The notes under the pieces: model-generated | Databases searched by the model: none | What the model saw: the letters and a program-made list of their open reading frames with translations, nothing else | What the model was told of the DNA's origin: nothing | Part shown: piece after piece, positions 22,206 to 32,292 of the stretch | How the letters are laid out: every line of letters starts with the position of its first letter | Numbering within the stretch: the first letter of the stretch is position 1 | From: Prorocentrum cordatum | Taxonomy: Eukaryota; Sar; Dinophyceae; Prorocentrales; Prorocentraceae | Reading direction: 5' to 3' | Assembly: GCA_963575745.1 (NCBI GenBank) | Contig: CAUYUJ010020726.1 | Coordinates: 1,202,469 to 1,266,468 of the forward strand | DNA length: 64,000 nucleotides | Made by a program: the position numbers and the translations under genes

Positions 22206-23912
22206 CCAACTCAACGCACTGCACACGCTGTCACAACACCCAACACCACCCAATTCAACGCACCACCCAACACCACCACCACCCATGCAACACCGCAACC
22301 CTGACCCTGAACCCCTAAACCCCTAAACCTTAAAGCATAGCCCAACACCCCTAAGAACGCATCCAGCGACAAGAGTCGACATCGCATTCGCATATATCGA
22401 ACGAGCGGCTCATTCAATGTCATACTAAACATGTGCCCACACAAACCCCACGCACCCTTGCACTGGTCCGAGAACCCGAACACCCCAAACCCAAACCCAA
22501 TCCCCAGTCGTGAAAACTTTGGCCTACCAGGCATGCCCGTCATAGACAGTAGTACCCTAACGTTGTGGCAACATCCCCATAACCAAGGCGCGTCGACCCT
22601 AAGACCGACAGCCCAAGGCCCCTAGCCCTCAAGCTCGAGACCTCCGAGACCCTGGCCCTTGCCCCAAAACCACCATAATCTTCATTCTTAACAAATGACC
22701 CTTAGCAATCGCCGCGACGACCCCAGCCCTGCCCCGCAGCCTCGAACAATCGAACAGAGCCGAATGCTTTAACCTCTGAACCTTAACACGTAACCCCTAT
22801 GCCCCTATGCCCTACGCCTTGCCCCCGAGACTCTGATACTCCCACCAGAAGACCACGTCCTCCCAGCCTCGATCCCCCTTCTCGATCGAGGCCAACGAAT
22901 CTGCGAGGTCTCTCGCCCGGTCGACCGCCAGCTTCTCGCCCAGGGCCCGCCACGCGGGCCGGAAGCCCGAAACGGCCCGAAACGCGCATTTGGCCGAGAT
23001 CGCGGCGCCACCGGCGCCACCGTATCCCAGGCCCCCGGCCCCCGAGATCAGGGGAACACATCCGGCGCGATGTTCGCCCTCGATGGCCCTCGATCCTAAG
23101 ACCCCGACGCTGGGGCGCTGGGCCGCTGGGGGCGCCGCTGGGCCCCAAGAGGGCCCCATCCCCTAAGACCCTAAGACCCTAACCCCCTGGCCCCCCCCCT
23201 CGGCCCCTCTCCCTTCTCCGGCCTCGCATCCGCTCCCCCGCTCCCCCGCTGCGAGCGAGCAACGGCCCGAGGCCGCGGGCGCGGGCGGGCCGGCGTCCTG
23301 GGCCCGTCGGCGGAGGCCGCGGGGGTCGCGGGTGGCCGGGCGGCGGCGGCGGCGCGACGCCGGCGCAGCGCCGCCTCGGGCGCTTCAGGCTGGCGGCGCC
23401 AGGGGGCGGGGCACGCCCCCTCCCCCTCTGCTTCCCCCCATCCACTGGCCCATCCACCCTTCCCCCCTCCTCCTCCTCTTACCCCCCCTCCATTGCGCAC
23501 CCCCTCCTCCCCTCCGGGGCTCCTACCCCTACCCCTACCCCCCTACCCCCCCTACCCTGCTCCTCCTCCTCCTCCTCCTCCTCCTCCTCCCCCTCCTCTT
23601 CCTCTTCCTCCTCCTCCTTCCTCCTCCTCCTCCTCCCCCCCCCCCCCCCCCTCATCCTCCTCCATCCTCCTCCTCGTCGTCCTCCCCCGCCCCCCTCCTC
23701 CTCATCCTCCTCATCTCCTCCTCCTCCTCCTCCTCCTCCTCCCCTCGCTCCTCTCGCGCCGCCCCAGCCGACCCGCTGGGGCCTGGGCACCCACTTTTAC
23801 ACTCTTACACTCCCCCACTCCTCCACCCCGGCCCCCCGGCCCCCCCGCCCCCCCCGCCTCGGCCGCCTGGGCGCCCTTGCCTCGCTCGAGCCTGCGTCGA
23901 GCGGACGTCTAA
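22206..23912. other. No gene recognised; telomere-like units and CTC tract
   Basis: 22311-22332 has CCCCTAAACCCCTAAACC, and 23160-23188 has CCCTAAGACCCTAAGACCC, both close to the TTTAGGG telomere repeat. 22850-23400 is GC-rich. 23440-23760 is CTC/CCT microsatellite with a C-run near 23635. This is the 3' flank of gene C. Confidence 0.6.
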
Positions 23913-24279
23913 TTACTCGGCGTCGTCTGCGCCGCGGTGGCCCCAGTGATGCGGCCACACCCAGCTCGCGCACATGTAGCACACGCCGCGCTCCGCTCCA
24001 CCTGTGCCGGCCCCCAGGGCATCCCTGAACACGCCGGTCATCCACGCGTCCGTCGGGGGCGGCCGCCGGCGGCGCTCAATCTGAGCGCCCGCGCGGCGCG
24101 CAACGATGCACCCGCATTGGTCGTGGATGACTAACAGACACAGTGGACACATCATCAGAGGCCGAGACTCGGTGCCCCCCTGATTGCACACGAAGCAGGC
24201 GGGCGCATCCTCGAACACATCGTTGCCCAAGTCGAGGGCCTCGTCCGTCGTCAGGGAGAGGACCGCCATCTTCTTCAAC
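23913..24279 (-). CDS. Gene C, last exon: C4HC3 (PHD-like) zinc finger
   Basis: Minus-strand frame after a CTCGAG|GTTGAAG acceptor, reading LKKMAVLSLTTDEALDLG and ending in a TAA stop. It carries eight ligand-like residues in PHD order: CFVC, then MMCPLC, HDQC and finally CYMC followed by ASW. The spacing between the second-last and last pairs is long. PHD fingers bind histone tails or proteins; the role here would be chromatin or DNA targeting, by inference. Its entry phase matches the exit phase of the exon ending at 24905. Confidence 0.55.
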
Positions 24280-24904
24280 CTCGAGGGCGGGGGGGCAGCC
24301 AGCGGGCACCGGGGCAGAAGAGCGCGGAGCACAACGGCGAGAGGGCACATGGTAGATGAAGGAAGGATAAGAGTCAAGAGGTTATGGAGGAGGCGGGGGA
24401 GGGAGTGAAATAGAGAAAGGGGCGATGGATGGGCCGGCGGGCGGGAGGGAAGGAGCTAGAGCTAGAGCACAGGAGCAGAGAGGGGCGGAGAGAGCGGAGA
24501 GAGGCGCGGCGGACAGGTGGACGGGGCTCAGCGTTCGAGGGGCTAGAGGGGCTAGAGGGGCAGGAACGGGCCCGGGGGCCCGGGGAGGAGGGGGCAATTC
24601 AGGAGTCGAGGAGTCGAGGACCAGAGCGAAGGGGGAGGAGAATGGGGAGGGTGGCGCCGAGGAAGCATGGATGGGCGAAACGTTGGCATGCTGGCATGCC
24701 TGTCACGCGGGGCGGGGTGGGGGGATGGGTATACAGGTATACATGAGTATATAAGAGAGAAGAAAGAGATGACGGACGACGACACGATGACTGATGACGA
24801 ATGCCCCGCCCCCGGCTACGCCCCCTCCCCCTTCGGCCCCTTCGGGCCTCAGGATGTCCGGCGGACAGGGCGCGCGATCTGTCCTCGACCTTGAAATTAC
24901 GCAC

Positions 24905-25680
24905 CCAATCGCTGGATGAATCACCACTGCACTGTCAAACGCCCTCCTGGGTGACCACGCCTCTGTCGGGTAGACGCAGTTCCCGTTGCTGTCGGTCCTC
25001 ACGGCCCGGCCCTCCCTCTTCTCGGAGTCCACCCAGTGGACGAGCAACACCTGGAATACAGTCTCATCTTCGCGATCATCCACGCGCTCGGCCATGAGCG
25101 ACATCTCAGGCAGACGCCCCACGAGGCGAGATCCAACAGCCACGTCTCTCTCAGCGGCATGACGGTCCGACAGAATGCGCACTCCAGTGTCTGCATGTTT
25201 CGCCCACGCCTCAACCACGGCGTCGATGTCGCATCGCTCCAGAATCTCGAAGAGGGCTGCGTCCGATGCTGCATCCACGTCGTTGCCGTCGTTGCCGTCG
25301 TCGCCGTAGTGGCCGTCACCGGGGCCGTCACCAGCGCCAGAGTGGCCGCCCCCCCCGCCCGCTCCATCCGCGCCTTCCGCGGATGCATCGCGGCGGCGAT
25401 GCTCATCCAAGTCATGCTGCATGGCGGCCGCCATAGCGGCCTCGTGTTCCAACTGATCAGGGTGCGCGTCGGCGCCGAGCCCCGCTGCGATCAAAGCTTC
25501 ACTCCAGTTGAAAATGCCATGCCATGCGTGCCCCTTCTCTACCCCCTTGCTCTTGCTACCGCCGCCCTTGACCGCCTTCTCCAATGCTGCCTTGACCCGA
25601 GCGGCCTCGCCAGCCTCGGCCGCCGCCTCGCCCGTCTCCTCCATGTCCCGCGCAATCATCTCATCGAACTTCTCCGCGTC
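24905..25680 (-). CDS. Gene C exon, acidic/Gly-rich linker and globular segment
   Basis: Acceptor GTGCCAG|GACGCGG (25680), donor GATTGG|GTGCGT (24905). It starts DAEKFDEMIARDMEETGEAA. A His/Asp/Gly-rich low-complexity section follows, then a globular part (AALFEILERCDIDAVVEAWA; VFQVLLVHWVDSEKREGRAV). No domain is named. Codon use and strand agree with the flanking exons. Confidence 0.5.
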
Positions 25681-26184
25681 CTGGCACGGGCCGGCGGCAG
25701 GGCGAAGGTGAGAGTGAGGGTGGGAGGGTGGGGGCGAGTTCGGGGGGGAAGAGAAAGATATGAAAAACAAAAAAGAGGACATGAGGACATGAGGATATGA
25801 GGATATCTGAGGAGATGAGGAAGAGAGGAGGAGATAGGAGGACGAAGGGACGAAGGGAGGAAGAGGGGAGAGGAGGAGAGGACGGAGGGGGAGGGAGGGG
25901 AGGGGAGCGGGGAGATGAGGAGCAGGGGGGGCAGGGGAGGCGGGGGGGAGGGGGGGCGGGGGCAGGGGGGGCGGGGTGGCTCGCGGAGGTAGGCCAGAGA
26001 GTCAGAGAGTCAGAGTCACGAGCGCGCCCCGCCAGGCGGCTTGCTTTCTTGAGGCGGCAGCGCGGCAGCGCGGCCTGCCCTGCGGCCAGGACGCCGCGGC
26101 CCAGGGAGGGCGAAGGAAGGGGGCGAGGAGGCGAAGGGGCGAAGGGGGCGAAGGGGGAGAGTGGCCGGCGATGTTGCAATTGAC

Positions 26185-27397
26185 CCGAATGGCCCTGGCT
26201 CCTCGTCGCGCTCAGCGAACGCGGCCTCCATGTCAGCTAGCATGGCAGCCTTGTACTCCGGGTCGTCATACTCGGGCAAGTCGCCGTCGCCATCGTCGCC
26301 CTCGGGGTCGGGCCCGAGCCCGTGGCCAGGAAATAACGGCGGGGCGTCTGGGCCTGGATGGCCTGGTGCGGCCTCCTTCCCCTGCCCTCGTCTATTCCGG
26401 AGGTCAAACATCTTCTCGCCGACGCCGATGCTTCCCATGGGGCCCATGTTACCATAATTCGGATCTGTGTATATATCCTCGAAATGCCATTGTATATTGT
26501 GCGCAAAGAACACAGGCACCTTGCCACGGTTGACACAGTTATCCAGCATGTCAGTCATCAGCTCATGAGAGTATGCAAACTGAAACGACGTCTCCTTCTC
26601 ATTACCTCGCTCACGTCGCAAAATCCTCCGCACCGAAGGGTCCCCGTTCTCCCAGTGGAGGCGGTCAACGCAGATGAGCTTCCTCCCCCCCCACTTCGTA
26701 TCGTCGCCTACGATGCGGCACTTGACCAGACTGAGGTTGCTGTAGTTACTATCAACGACCATGTACACAATCTTATTAGTCGCAATGGCATTCAGGGTCT
26801 CGTCGTCGTCGCCATCGCTCTGAACCCCGACAGAAAAACATCTTGAACAATCGATCCCTTTGAACATCGCTCGTAACTTATAGTTGTACATCAATATTGT
26901 TTTCACTGTGTCTGCTGGCTTCCACATCAATGGATCGAGTATCCGGTTGGCCTGCGCTGCGGTAGCTTCTATGGGGTCCAACTCTTCGGGCACGGACCAC
27001 CTCCCCCGCTCTGCGTCGATGCCCTTGGCGGCGTCGGTACAATGCACGCATTGCAATAGCACCCTCCTTGCAGCCTCCCTCACGACGCTCCACTTAGACG
27101 ATGCCCCGCGAGACCCCAATCCTAAGGCTTTTTTGAGCCTCACCCTGGCAGACAGAAGAGGGAGTCCAATCTTTGGGCACTGGGTGGATATACGCTTGAT
27201 CAAACTGTTGACGCCCTCAATCTCATGTACGTCACCAAATGTGAACGCTCTCATCATCATAATACAGCACCAAAGATTCTGTCCGCACGTGCCATGCTCG
27301 GCAGCCTCATTTATGTCCGCGGCGAACAGGACCCTGATCTTGCGCGTGGCGATCTCCAGCTGCTGCAGCTCCGTGGCCAACATCAGCTGGGCAGTAC
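26185..27397 (-). CDS. Gene C exon, large conserved-looking block
   Basis: Acceptor GCGGCAG|GTACTGC (27397); the donor near 26185 is approximate because of phase ambiguity. The frame runs open for about 400 codons. Notable segments are TFGDVHEIEGVNSLIKRIST (a pattern resembling the E..NS.IK region seen in C-terminal parts of some transposases), a Cys-containing stretch (VLLQCVHCTDAAKG), a core with IVYMVVDSNYSNLSLVKC, and an acidic Gly/Pro/Asp tail. Its relation to the 30.5-31.3 kb transposase-like block is inferred from strand and order. Confidence 0.55.
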
Positions 27398-27404
27398 CTG
27401 CCGC

Positions 27405-27780
27405 GGGGCCGCGGGGCAGCCGGCGCGCGCTTCATCTTTTCACCCCCAGGGGGGGGGGCAGAGGGGTGGCAAAAATAATAGAGAGGCATGGAGACGGGGA
27501 GATGGGGGAATGCGCGAGACGCGGTCTGAAGAATACATGGCCTTCGCTGGGGGCGCATTCGAACATGGGGATTGTCAGCGTAGGGGGGGGAAGGTGGGGA
27601 GGAGAGAAGGAGAGAGAAGGAGAGAGCTAGGGACGGGGAGACGGGGGAAGTGGACGGGCCAAGGGGACGGAGGCGAGGGATAGGGCTTGGCGGCAAACGG
27701 TGGAATGGAGGAGGGGAGGAGAAGGAGGAGGAGGGGCCCCGGCGGTTACCCAGAAGGTTGTCTATGGAGCTCTAGCTCAC
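27405..27780. other. Intron-like spacer
   Basis: GGGGAGA-rich purine tracts with some ordinary sequence; no gene. Confidence 0.4.
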
Positions 27781-27891
27781 TCGCTCGACATGCGCTTGGA
27801 CGCGCGGGCGCCGGCGCTCTGTCTGTCTCGGCGTCTCGGCCAGATTTGCACCGTCCGTCTGCGGCCCCTTGCCCGCGAAATAGAAGAGACG
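27781..27891 (-). CDS. Candidate 37-codon exon (gene C)
   Basis: Minus strand: acceptor CGCGCAG|CGTCTC, donor GAGCGA|GTGAGC, exactly 111 nt, phase 0-0. It reads RLFYFAGKGPQTDGANLAET and on to RVQAHVER. It ends 30-40 bp from the (GA)n tract that fills the next intron. Confidence 0.45.
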
Positions 27892-27924
27892 CTGCGCGCG
27901 AGGGGAGAGCAGAAAACGAGAAAG

Positions 27925-28332
<408 letters not shown>

Positions 28333-28354
28333 GAGCGGCGGCGGCGCGCCGGGG

Positions 28355-28421
28355 GGCACGCTTGCGATCTGGGCACGGGTAGTCGTGCCGGCGGAGGGCG
28401 ATCCACGTCATCAGGTACGGC
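28355..28421 (-). CDS. Candidate micro-exon (gene C)
   Basis: Minus strand after GCGCGAG: reads RWPYLMTWIALRRHDYPCPD followed by RKR and a possible GTGCCC donor. Trp/Tyr/Cys-rich and unlike the flanking repeats, but short. Confidence 0.35.
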
Positions 28422-28434
28422 CACCTCGCGCGAA

Positions 28435-28690
28435 CGCGCAGTCGCCGTCGCCGCCGTCGCCGTTGCCGGCGTCGTCGCAGTCGCCGCCGCCGTCGCCGCG
28501 TCGCCGCCATCGTTCCATCCTTTTCATGTCATCGCGTTGCTGTCTCGTTGCCGTTGCTGTCATCGCGTTGCATCGTCCCGTTGCTGTCTCGTTGTCGTCG
28601 TTGTCACAGTCGTCGTCGTCGTCACCGCCGCCGCCGCGTCGTCGTGGTCGTCGCCGTCGCAGCCGCCGTCGCCGTCTGTCGCGAGCAGCA
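28435..28690. repeat. CGT/CGC triplet field
   Basis: GTCGTCGTC and CGCCGTCGC runs next to the GA tract. Confidence 0.8.
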
Positions 28691-29456
28691 GCGAGGGGCG
28701 CGGGGGAGTGGCGGGCCGGCCGGCCACCTCGAAATACATCTCACAATGCGACGGTGGTGACCAGCGCCGTGATGCAGGAGCTCCTTCGCCGGCGCGCGGC
28801 CGGCCAAACCGCCGGCCCCCCCGGCCAGCCCCCCGCGCGAGAGCGACGAGCGACGAGCTCAAGCGACACAGCGACCCAGCGATCCAGTCAAAGGAGACCC
28901 TTCCTTTGACTGGATGGCTGGATGGCTGGATGGCTGGATCGCTCGAGCTCGGATCGACGGAACGTTGGGGCCGAGGGCCGAAGGGGCCGCCGATCTTGAC
29001 AAATTTCCCGCGCCGCGCCCAGCCGCGGCGACGAGTCGACGAGGCCCGAGACCGACGACGAGACCCCCCCCGCAAGCGCACGAGCGCCACAAGCGCCCAG
29101 AAGCCAAGCAGCCCAAAATCTCCCCGGCGACGATGCGACGATCGTTCCAGGCACTCGCGGGATTCGCGGGTTAGAGGAGCAGAGGCTCACAGGGTAGCCT
29201 AGCAAACGGAGCCAAAACGAAGCCGGACCAGCCGGACAACTGGACCGGACACGGGGTTGGGGGGGTGGGGCGTTGTAGGAGCTGTAAGGTTGTAAGCCAG
29301 TTATATGTTTGAAGGTTCGATGAAGTGAGCTAGTGAGCTAGTGAGCTAGTGAGCTCCCTGGGTCCCTGACGGTCCCTGGGGGCCTGGGAACTCCCCCCAG
29401 CCTCTCAGTCCCTCCGTCAGTGAGTCCTCCACTCCTCCACGGGTCCCTGAGTTGGT
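28691..29456. other. No gene recognised; inverted repeat and short tandem repeats
   Basis: A perfect 14-bp inverted repeat (ATCCAGTCAAAGGA, 28882-28895, with its complement at 28902-28915, 6-bp spacer) is followed by three GGATGGCT units. 29325-29352 is (GTGAGCTA)n. The rest is GC-rich or ordinary. Confidence 0.6.
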
Positions 29457-29970
29457 CTAGTCTATTCCTCTATTCATATTTCCCTGATCCTCCATTGCGA
29501 ACAACATCAAGTCCTGGGCGTGCTCCTGCATGAAGGGGTGCGCATCAGGACGAACGTTCTCAGAGTGTGTCCGTGCCCACTCGAAATCAAAATAATTATT
29601 CGAATAATCAAAATAAATTCTGGCTACGCCACCCTCCACCAACATCGCGAGTTGCCCGCGGCCGCTACCTCCAGAGTTAGCTTTCTGCACGGCGAGCTGC
29701 ATTCGTGAGGTGGGTCCATGCGCAATATTCATAACGTTAACAACAAACCAGAATATCGGGTCGGAGATTGTGTTCCTGCAATCAGTTCTCCATTTGCCCA
29801 TTTTTGCCGTATGTGCCTTCATCTCCTCCACTTGCAACTCTACTGTCCCATCCGCCTCCTTGTCTGCGATCGCGGGCGCCTCCTGCTCGCTCCGAGGGAT
29901 CAAGATGCCGCCAGGGTTCCCGAGCATGACCAGATTGAATTTGCTCTCGAGCCCGCCCTCGCCACACGAC
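29457..29970 (-). CDS. Gene C exon
   Basis: Acceptor GCTAG|GTCGTG at 29970; the open frame stops at 29457 and the donor is not resolved. It reads SKFNLVMLGNPGGILIPRSE, an acidic helix-like part, DPIFWFVVNVMNIAHGPTSR, QLAVQKANSGGSGRGQLAML, and an aromatic-rich end (FDYSNNYFDFEWARTHSENV). No named domain; consistent with a continuation of the transposase-like protein from 30.5-31.3 kb. Confidence 0.5.
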
Positions 29971-29974
29971 CTAG

Positions 29975-30476
29975 CGGGGGGGGGCTCGACCTCGAGACGC
30001 CGAGCAATCGAGAAGGCGAGCGAGCGGCGCCCAGGGTGGCTCGCCACAAGCTAAGCAAAGAGGCCCGAGAGGCCCGAAAGCCCAGAGTTGACACCATAAG
30101 AAATTATCGTACTCAAATTTAAGCAAGCGGCCCACGGGCCCTAGACCTAACTAAGACCCTAAGACCCTAAGACCCAGTCCCCAGACCCCATAGACCCTCA
30201 GGTAGACCTGCAGTGACGGGACGATGGGCAGGGGGGCGACGCAAGAGCGCACGAGCGCACGAGCACGACCAACGGGGGGAGAGGAGGGGAGGAGAGAGGA
30301 GGAGAGGATGGAAAGGAGGAGAGGTGGGGTCGAGGAGGGGGGGGGGGGGCGCTGCCCCCGCTTGCCCTCCGCCCCCATGCGCCCTCCCTCCTCGCTTGCC
30401 CCCTTGCTCTCCTCGCCTCCTCACCTCCTCGTCACCTCCCTCGCCCCCCGTGCCATATCCGTTATATCTCATGTCA
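29975..30476. other. Intron-like spacer with telomere-like units
   Basis: 30150-30177 holds CCCTAAGACCCTAAGACCC. 30215-30460 is purine- then pyrimidine-rich. No gene is seen. Confidence 0.5.
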
Positions 30477-31310
30477 TCATGTCATATCATTTACGTTCGA
30501 ACGTGGCCCATTGGACGTCAACCGCCTCTCTGTCTCATGCACGCTGAGCCACCTGCCCGAAATGCACCTGGGGATCAGCGACTTGGCGTGCGCGACGGCA
30601 GACGGCGAACCCCAGAGCTTCTCCCACCTGATCATGACTTTGGCCGCGTTATCCCTCCACAAGTGGGTCAGCTTCGCAAGGGATGAGAAATGCAACCACT
30701 TCCGTTTCAACCTTTTCAACCAAACATCGCATAGATTGAGCCCGGACTTCGTGATGAGCGCGTTGGCGTGTAGAACACAGAACATCCCAAGGAACAAATC
30801 ATATGGTGAATTCGCAAGCTCCAACGCCAATCCTCTCTTGAACGTCGTCTGGTCAGGGCCCCCGTCCGACGTGTACGCCCACCACGTCGCGCGCGGAAAG
30901 CGCGGGGGCGCTGCCTCGCGACGATCGCCCCAGGACACGCCGAGAGACTGCAGCTGCTTGTGGAGCAAGCGAGAAAGTGCCGACGAAAGACGCGTCGAAC
31001 ACCCGCTGCAAATCTGGAAACATTGAACGCGTAACAACTGCCTCCCAGAACTTAGACTCTCCCGTCACTGCCGTACGTGGACGCGAGCACAGGGTCGGAC
31101 ACGAACGAGCTGATGAGCTGAGTGGTGTGCAGCTTTGATCTCTGCCACACCGCACTATTGGTGGCGTCGGACCTGAAGAAATGCCCTGCCGCGTGCACAG
31201 AGAAACCCGACCCGGGCACGGCGGGCGAGGTACTGGCCAAGAAATCATTCATATCAGCATGGAACGCCCTGGACGAGGCAACCAGCGCAGAGCCAAGAGA
31301 CCTCTCCCAC
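30477..31310 (-). pseudogene. Gene C: transposase-like core, three frames
   Basis: After a CGCCCAG|GTGGGAG acceptor (31310) the minus strand gives one continuous protein-like reading that changes frame twice (about 31070 and about 30960). Segments in order are FLASTSPAVPGSGFSVHAAG, GESKFWEAVVTRSMFPDLQR and then LLHKQLQSLGVSWGDRREAA. The last frame carries AYTSDGGPDQ, FCVLHANALI and ISGRWLSVHETERRL. D.., C..H.n.L and RW.S.-type motifs in this order resemble the core of hAT-like transposases, but the match is by eye and weak. A GTAAAT donor follows near 30497. The frame changes may be decay, tiny introns or base-calling errors. Confidence 0.45.
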
Positions 31311-31340
31311 CTGGGCGGGCGCCCAGTATACGCACGCATA

Positions 31341-31369
31341 CTCCCTCTCTGTTTCTCTCTCTCTCTCTC

Positions 31370-31455
<86 letters not shown>

Positions 31456-31490
31456 CCTCTCCCCCTCTCTCTCTATCTATATGTGTATAT
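31341..31490. repeat. (CT)n microsatellite
   Basis: CT dinucleotides with a few CCCT and CTTT interruptions, ending in TATATATG. Confidence 0.95.
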
Positions 31491-31582
31491 ATATCTCACT
31501 CTCACGTGCACCGCTCCCCCTATCGTTGTCGCCTCCGAGTCGCCTCCCCGTCTGCCATCTGTAACATCGCCATCCTGGGCCG

Positions 31583-31631
31583 TCTTGGAGACGCTGCCTG
31601 TCTGCAATGCAGTCTGGCTGCGTCTCCAAGA
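31583..31631. repeat. 49-bp near-perfect palindrome
   Basis: TCTTGGAGACGC (31583-31594) and its exact complement (31620-31631) enclose a centre that also pairs except at three symmetric T-T positions. It can form a long hairpin or cruciform. It lies between two CT tracts. Confidence 0.9.
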
Positions 31632-31689
31632 TCCTGCATGGGCACCCGACATGGGCCAACTGCGAAACTGCGGGCTTTCTTTATCTCCC

Positions 31690-31697
31690 TCTCTCCA

Positions 31698-31728
<31 letters not shown>

Positions 31729-31729
31729 G

Positions 31730-31771
<42 letters not shown>

Positions 31772-31779
31772 TTCATGTG

Positions 31780-31850
<71 letters not shown>

Positions 31851-32011
31851 CCTCGCCCCCCCGCCCCCCCCCTCCTCCCCCTCCCTCTCTCTCCTCTCTC
31901 ACTCTCTCTCTCTCTCCTTTTTCTCTTATCTCTTCTCTCCTCTCTCCCTATTCTCTCCTCCATATCGCTCTCTCTCTTCTCTCTCTCTCTCTCGCTCCCT
32001 CTCTCTCTCTT

Positions 32012-32110
<99 letters not shown>

Positions 32111-32125
32111 TCTCTACTATTCTGC
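31690..32125. repeat. (CT)n microsatellite, left flank of the retroelement
   Basis: About 430 bp of CT repeat interrupted by a C-rich segment near 31855. A shorter (CT)n tract also marks the right side of the element at 48136-48212. Confidence 0.97.
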
Positions 32126-32292
32126 TCTCTCTATAAGGTTCGGCTCGAGAGTGCCCAGCACTCAGACCGCAGCCGCGACGCGAAGCGCCCCGCCTCGGAG
32201 CCAGACTCCCAGGCCTCGCGAGACCGGAGGGGTCCCAGCAGGACCCTACTGATTCGCGTCACCTCTTCCCTCCCACCAGAGCGCCCGCCGCA

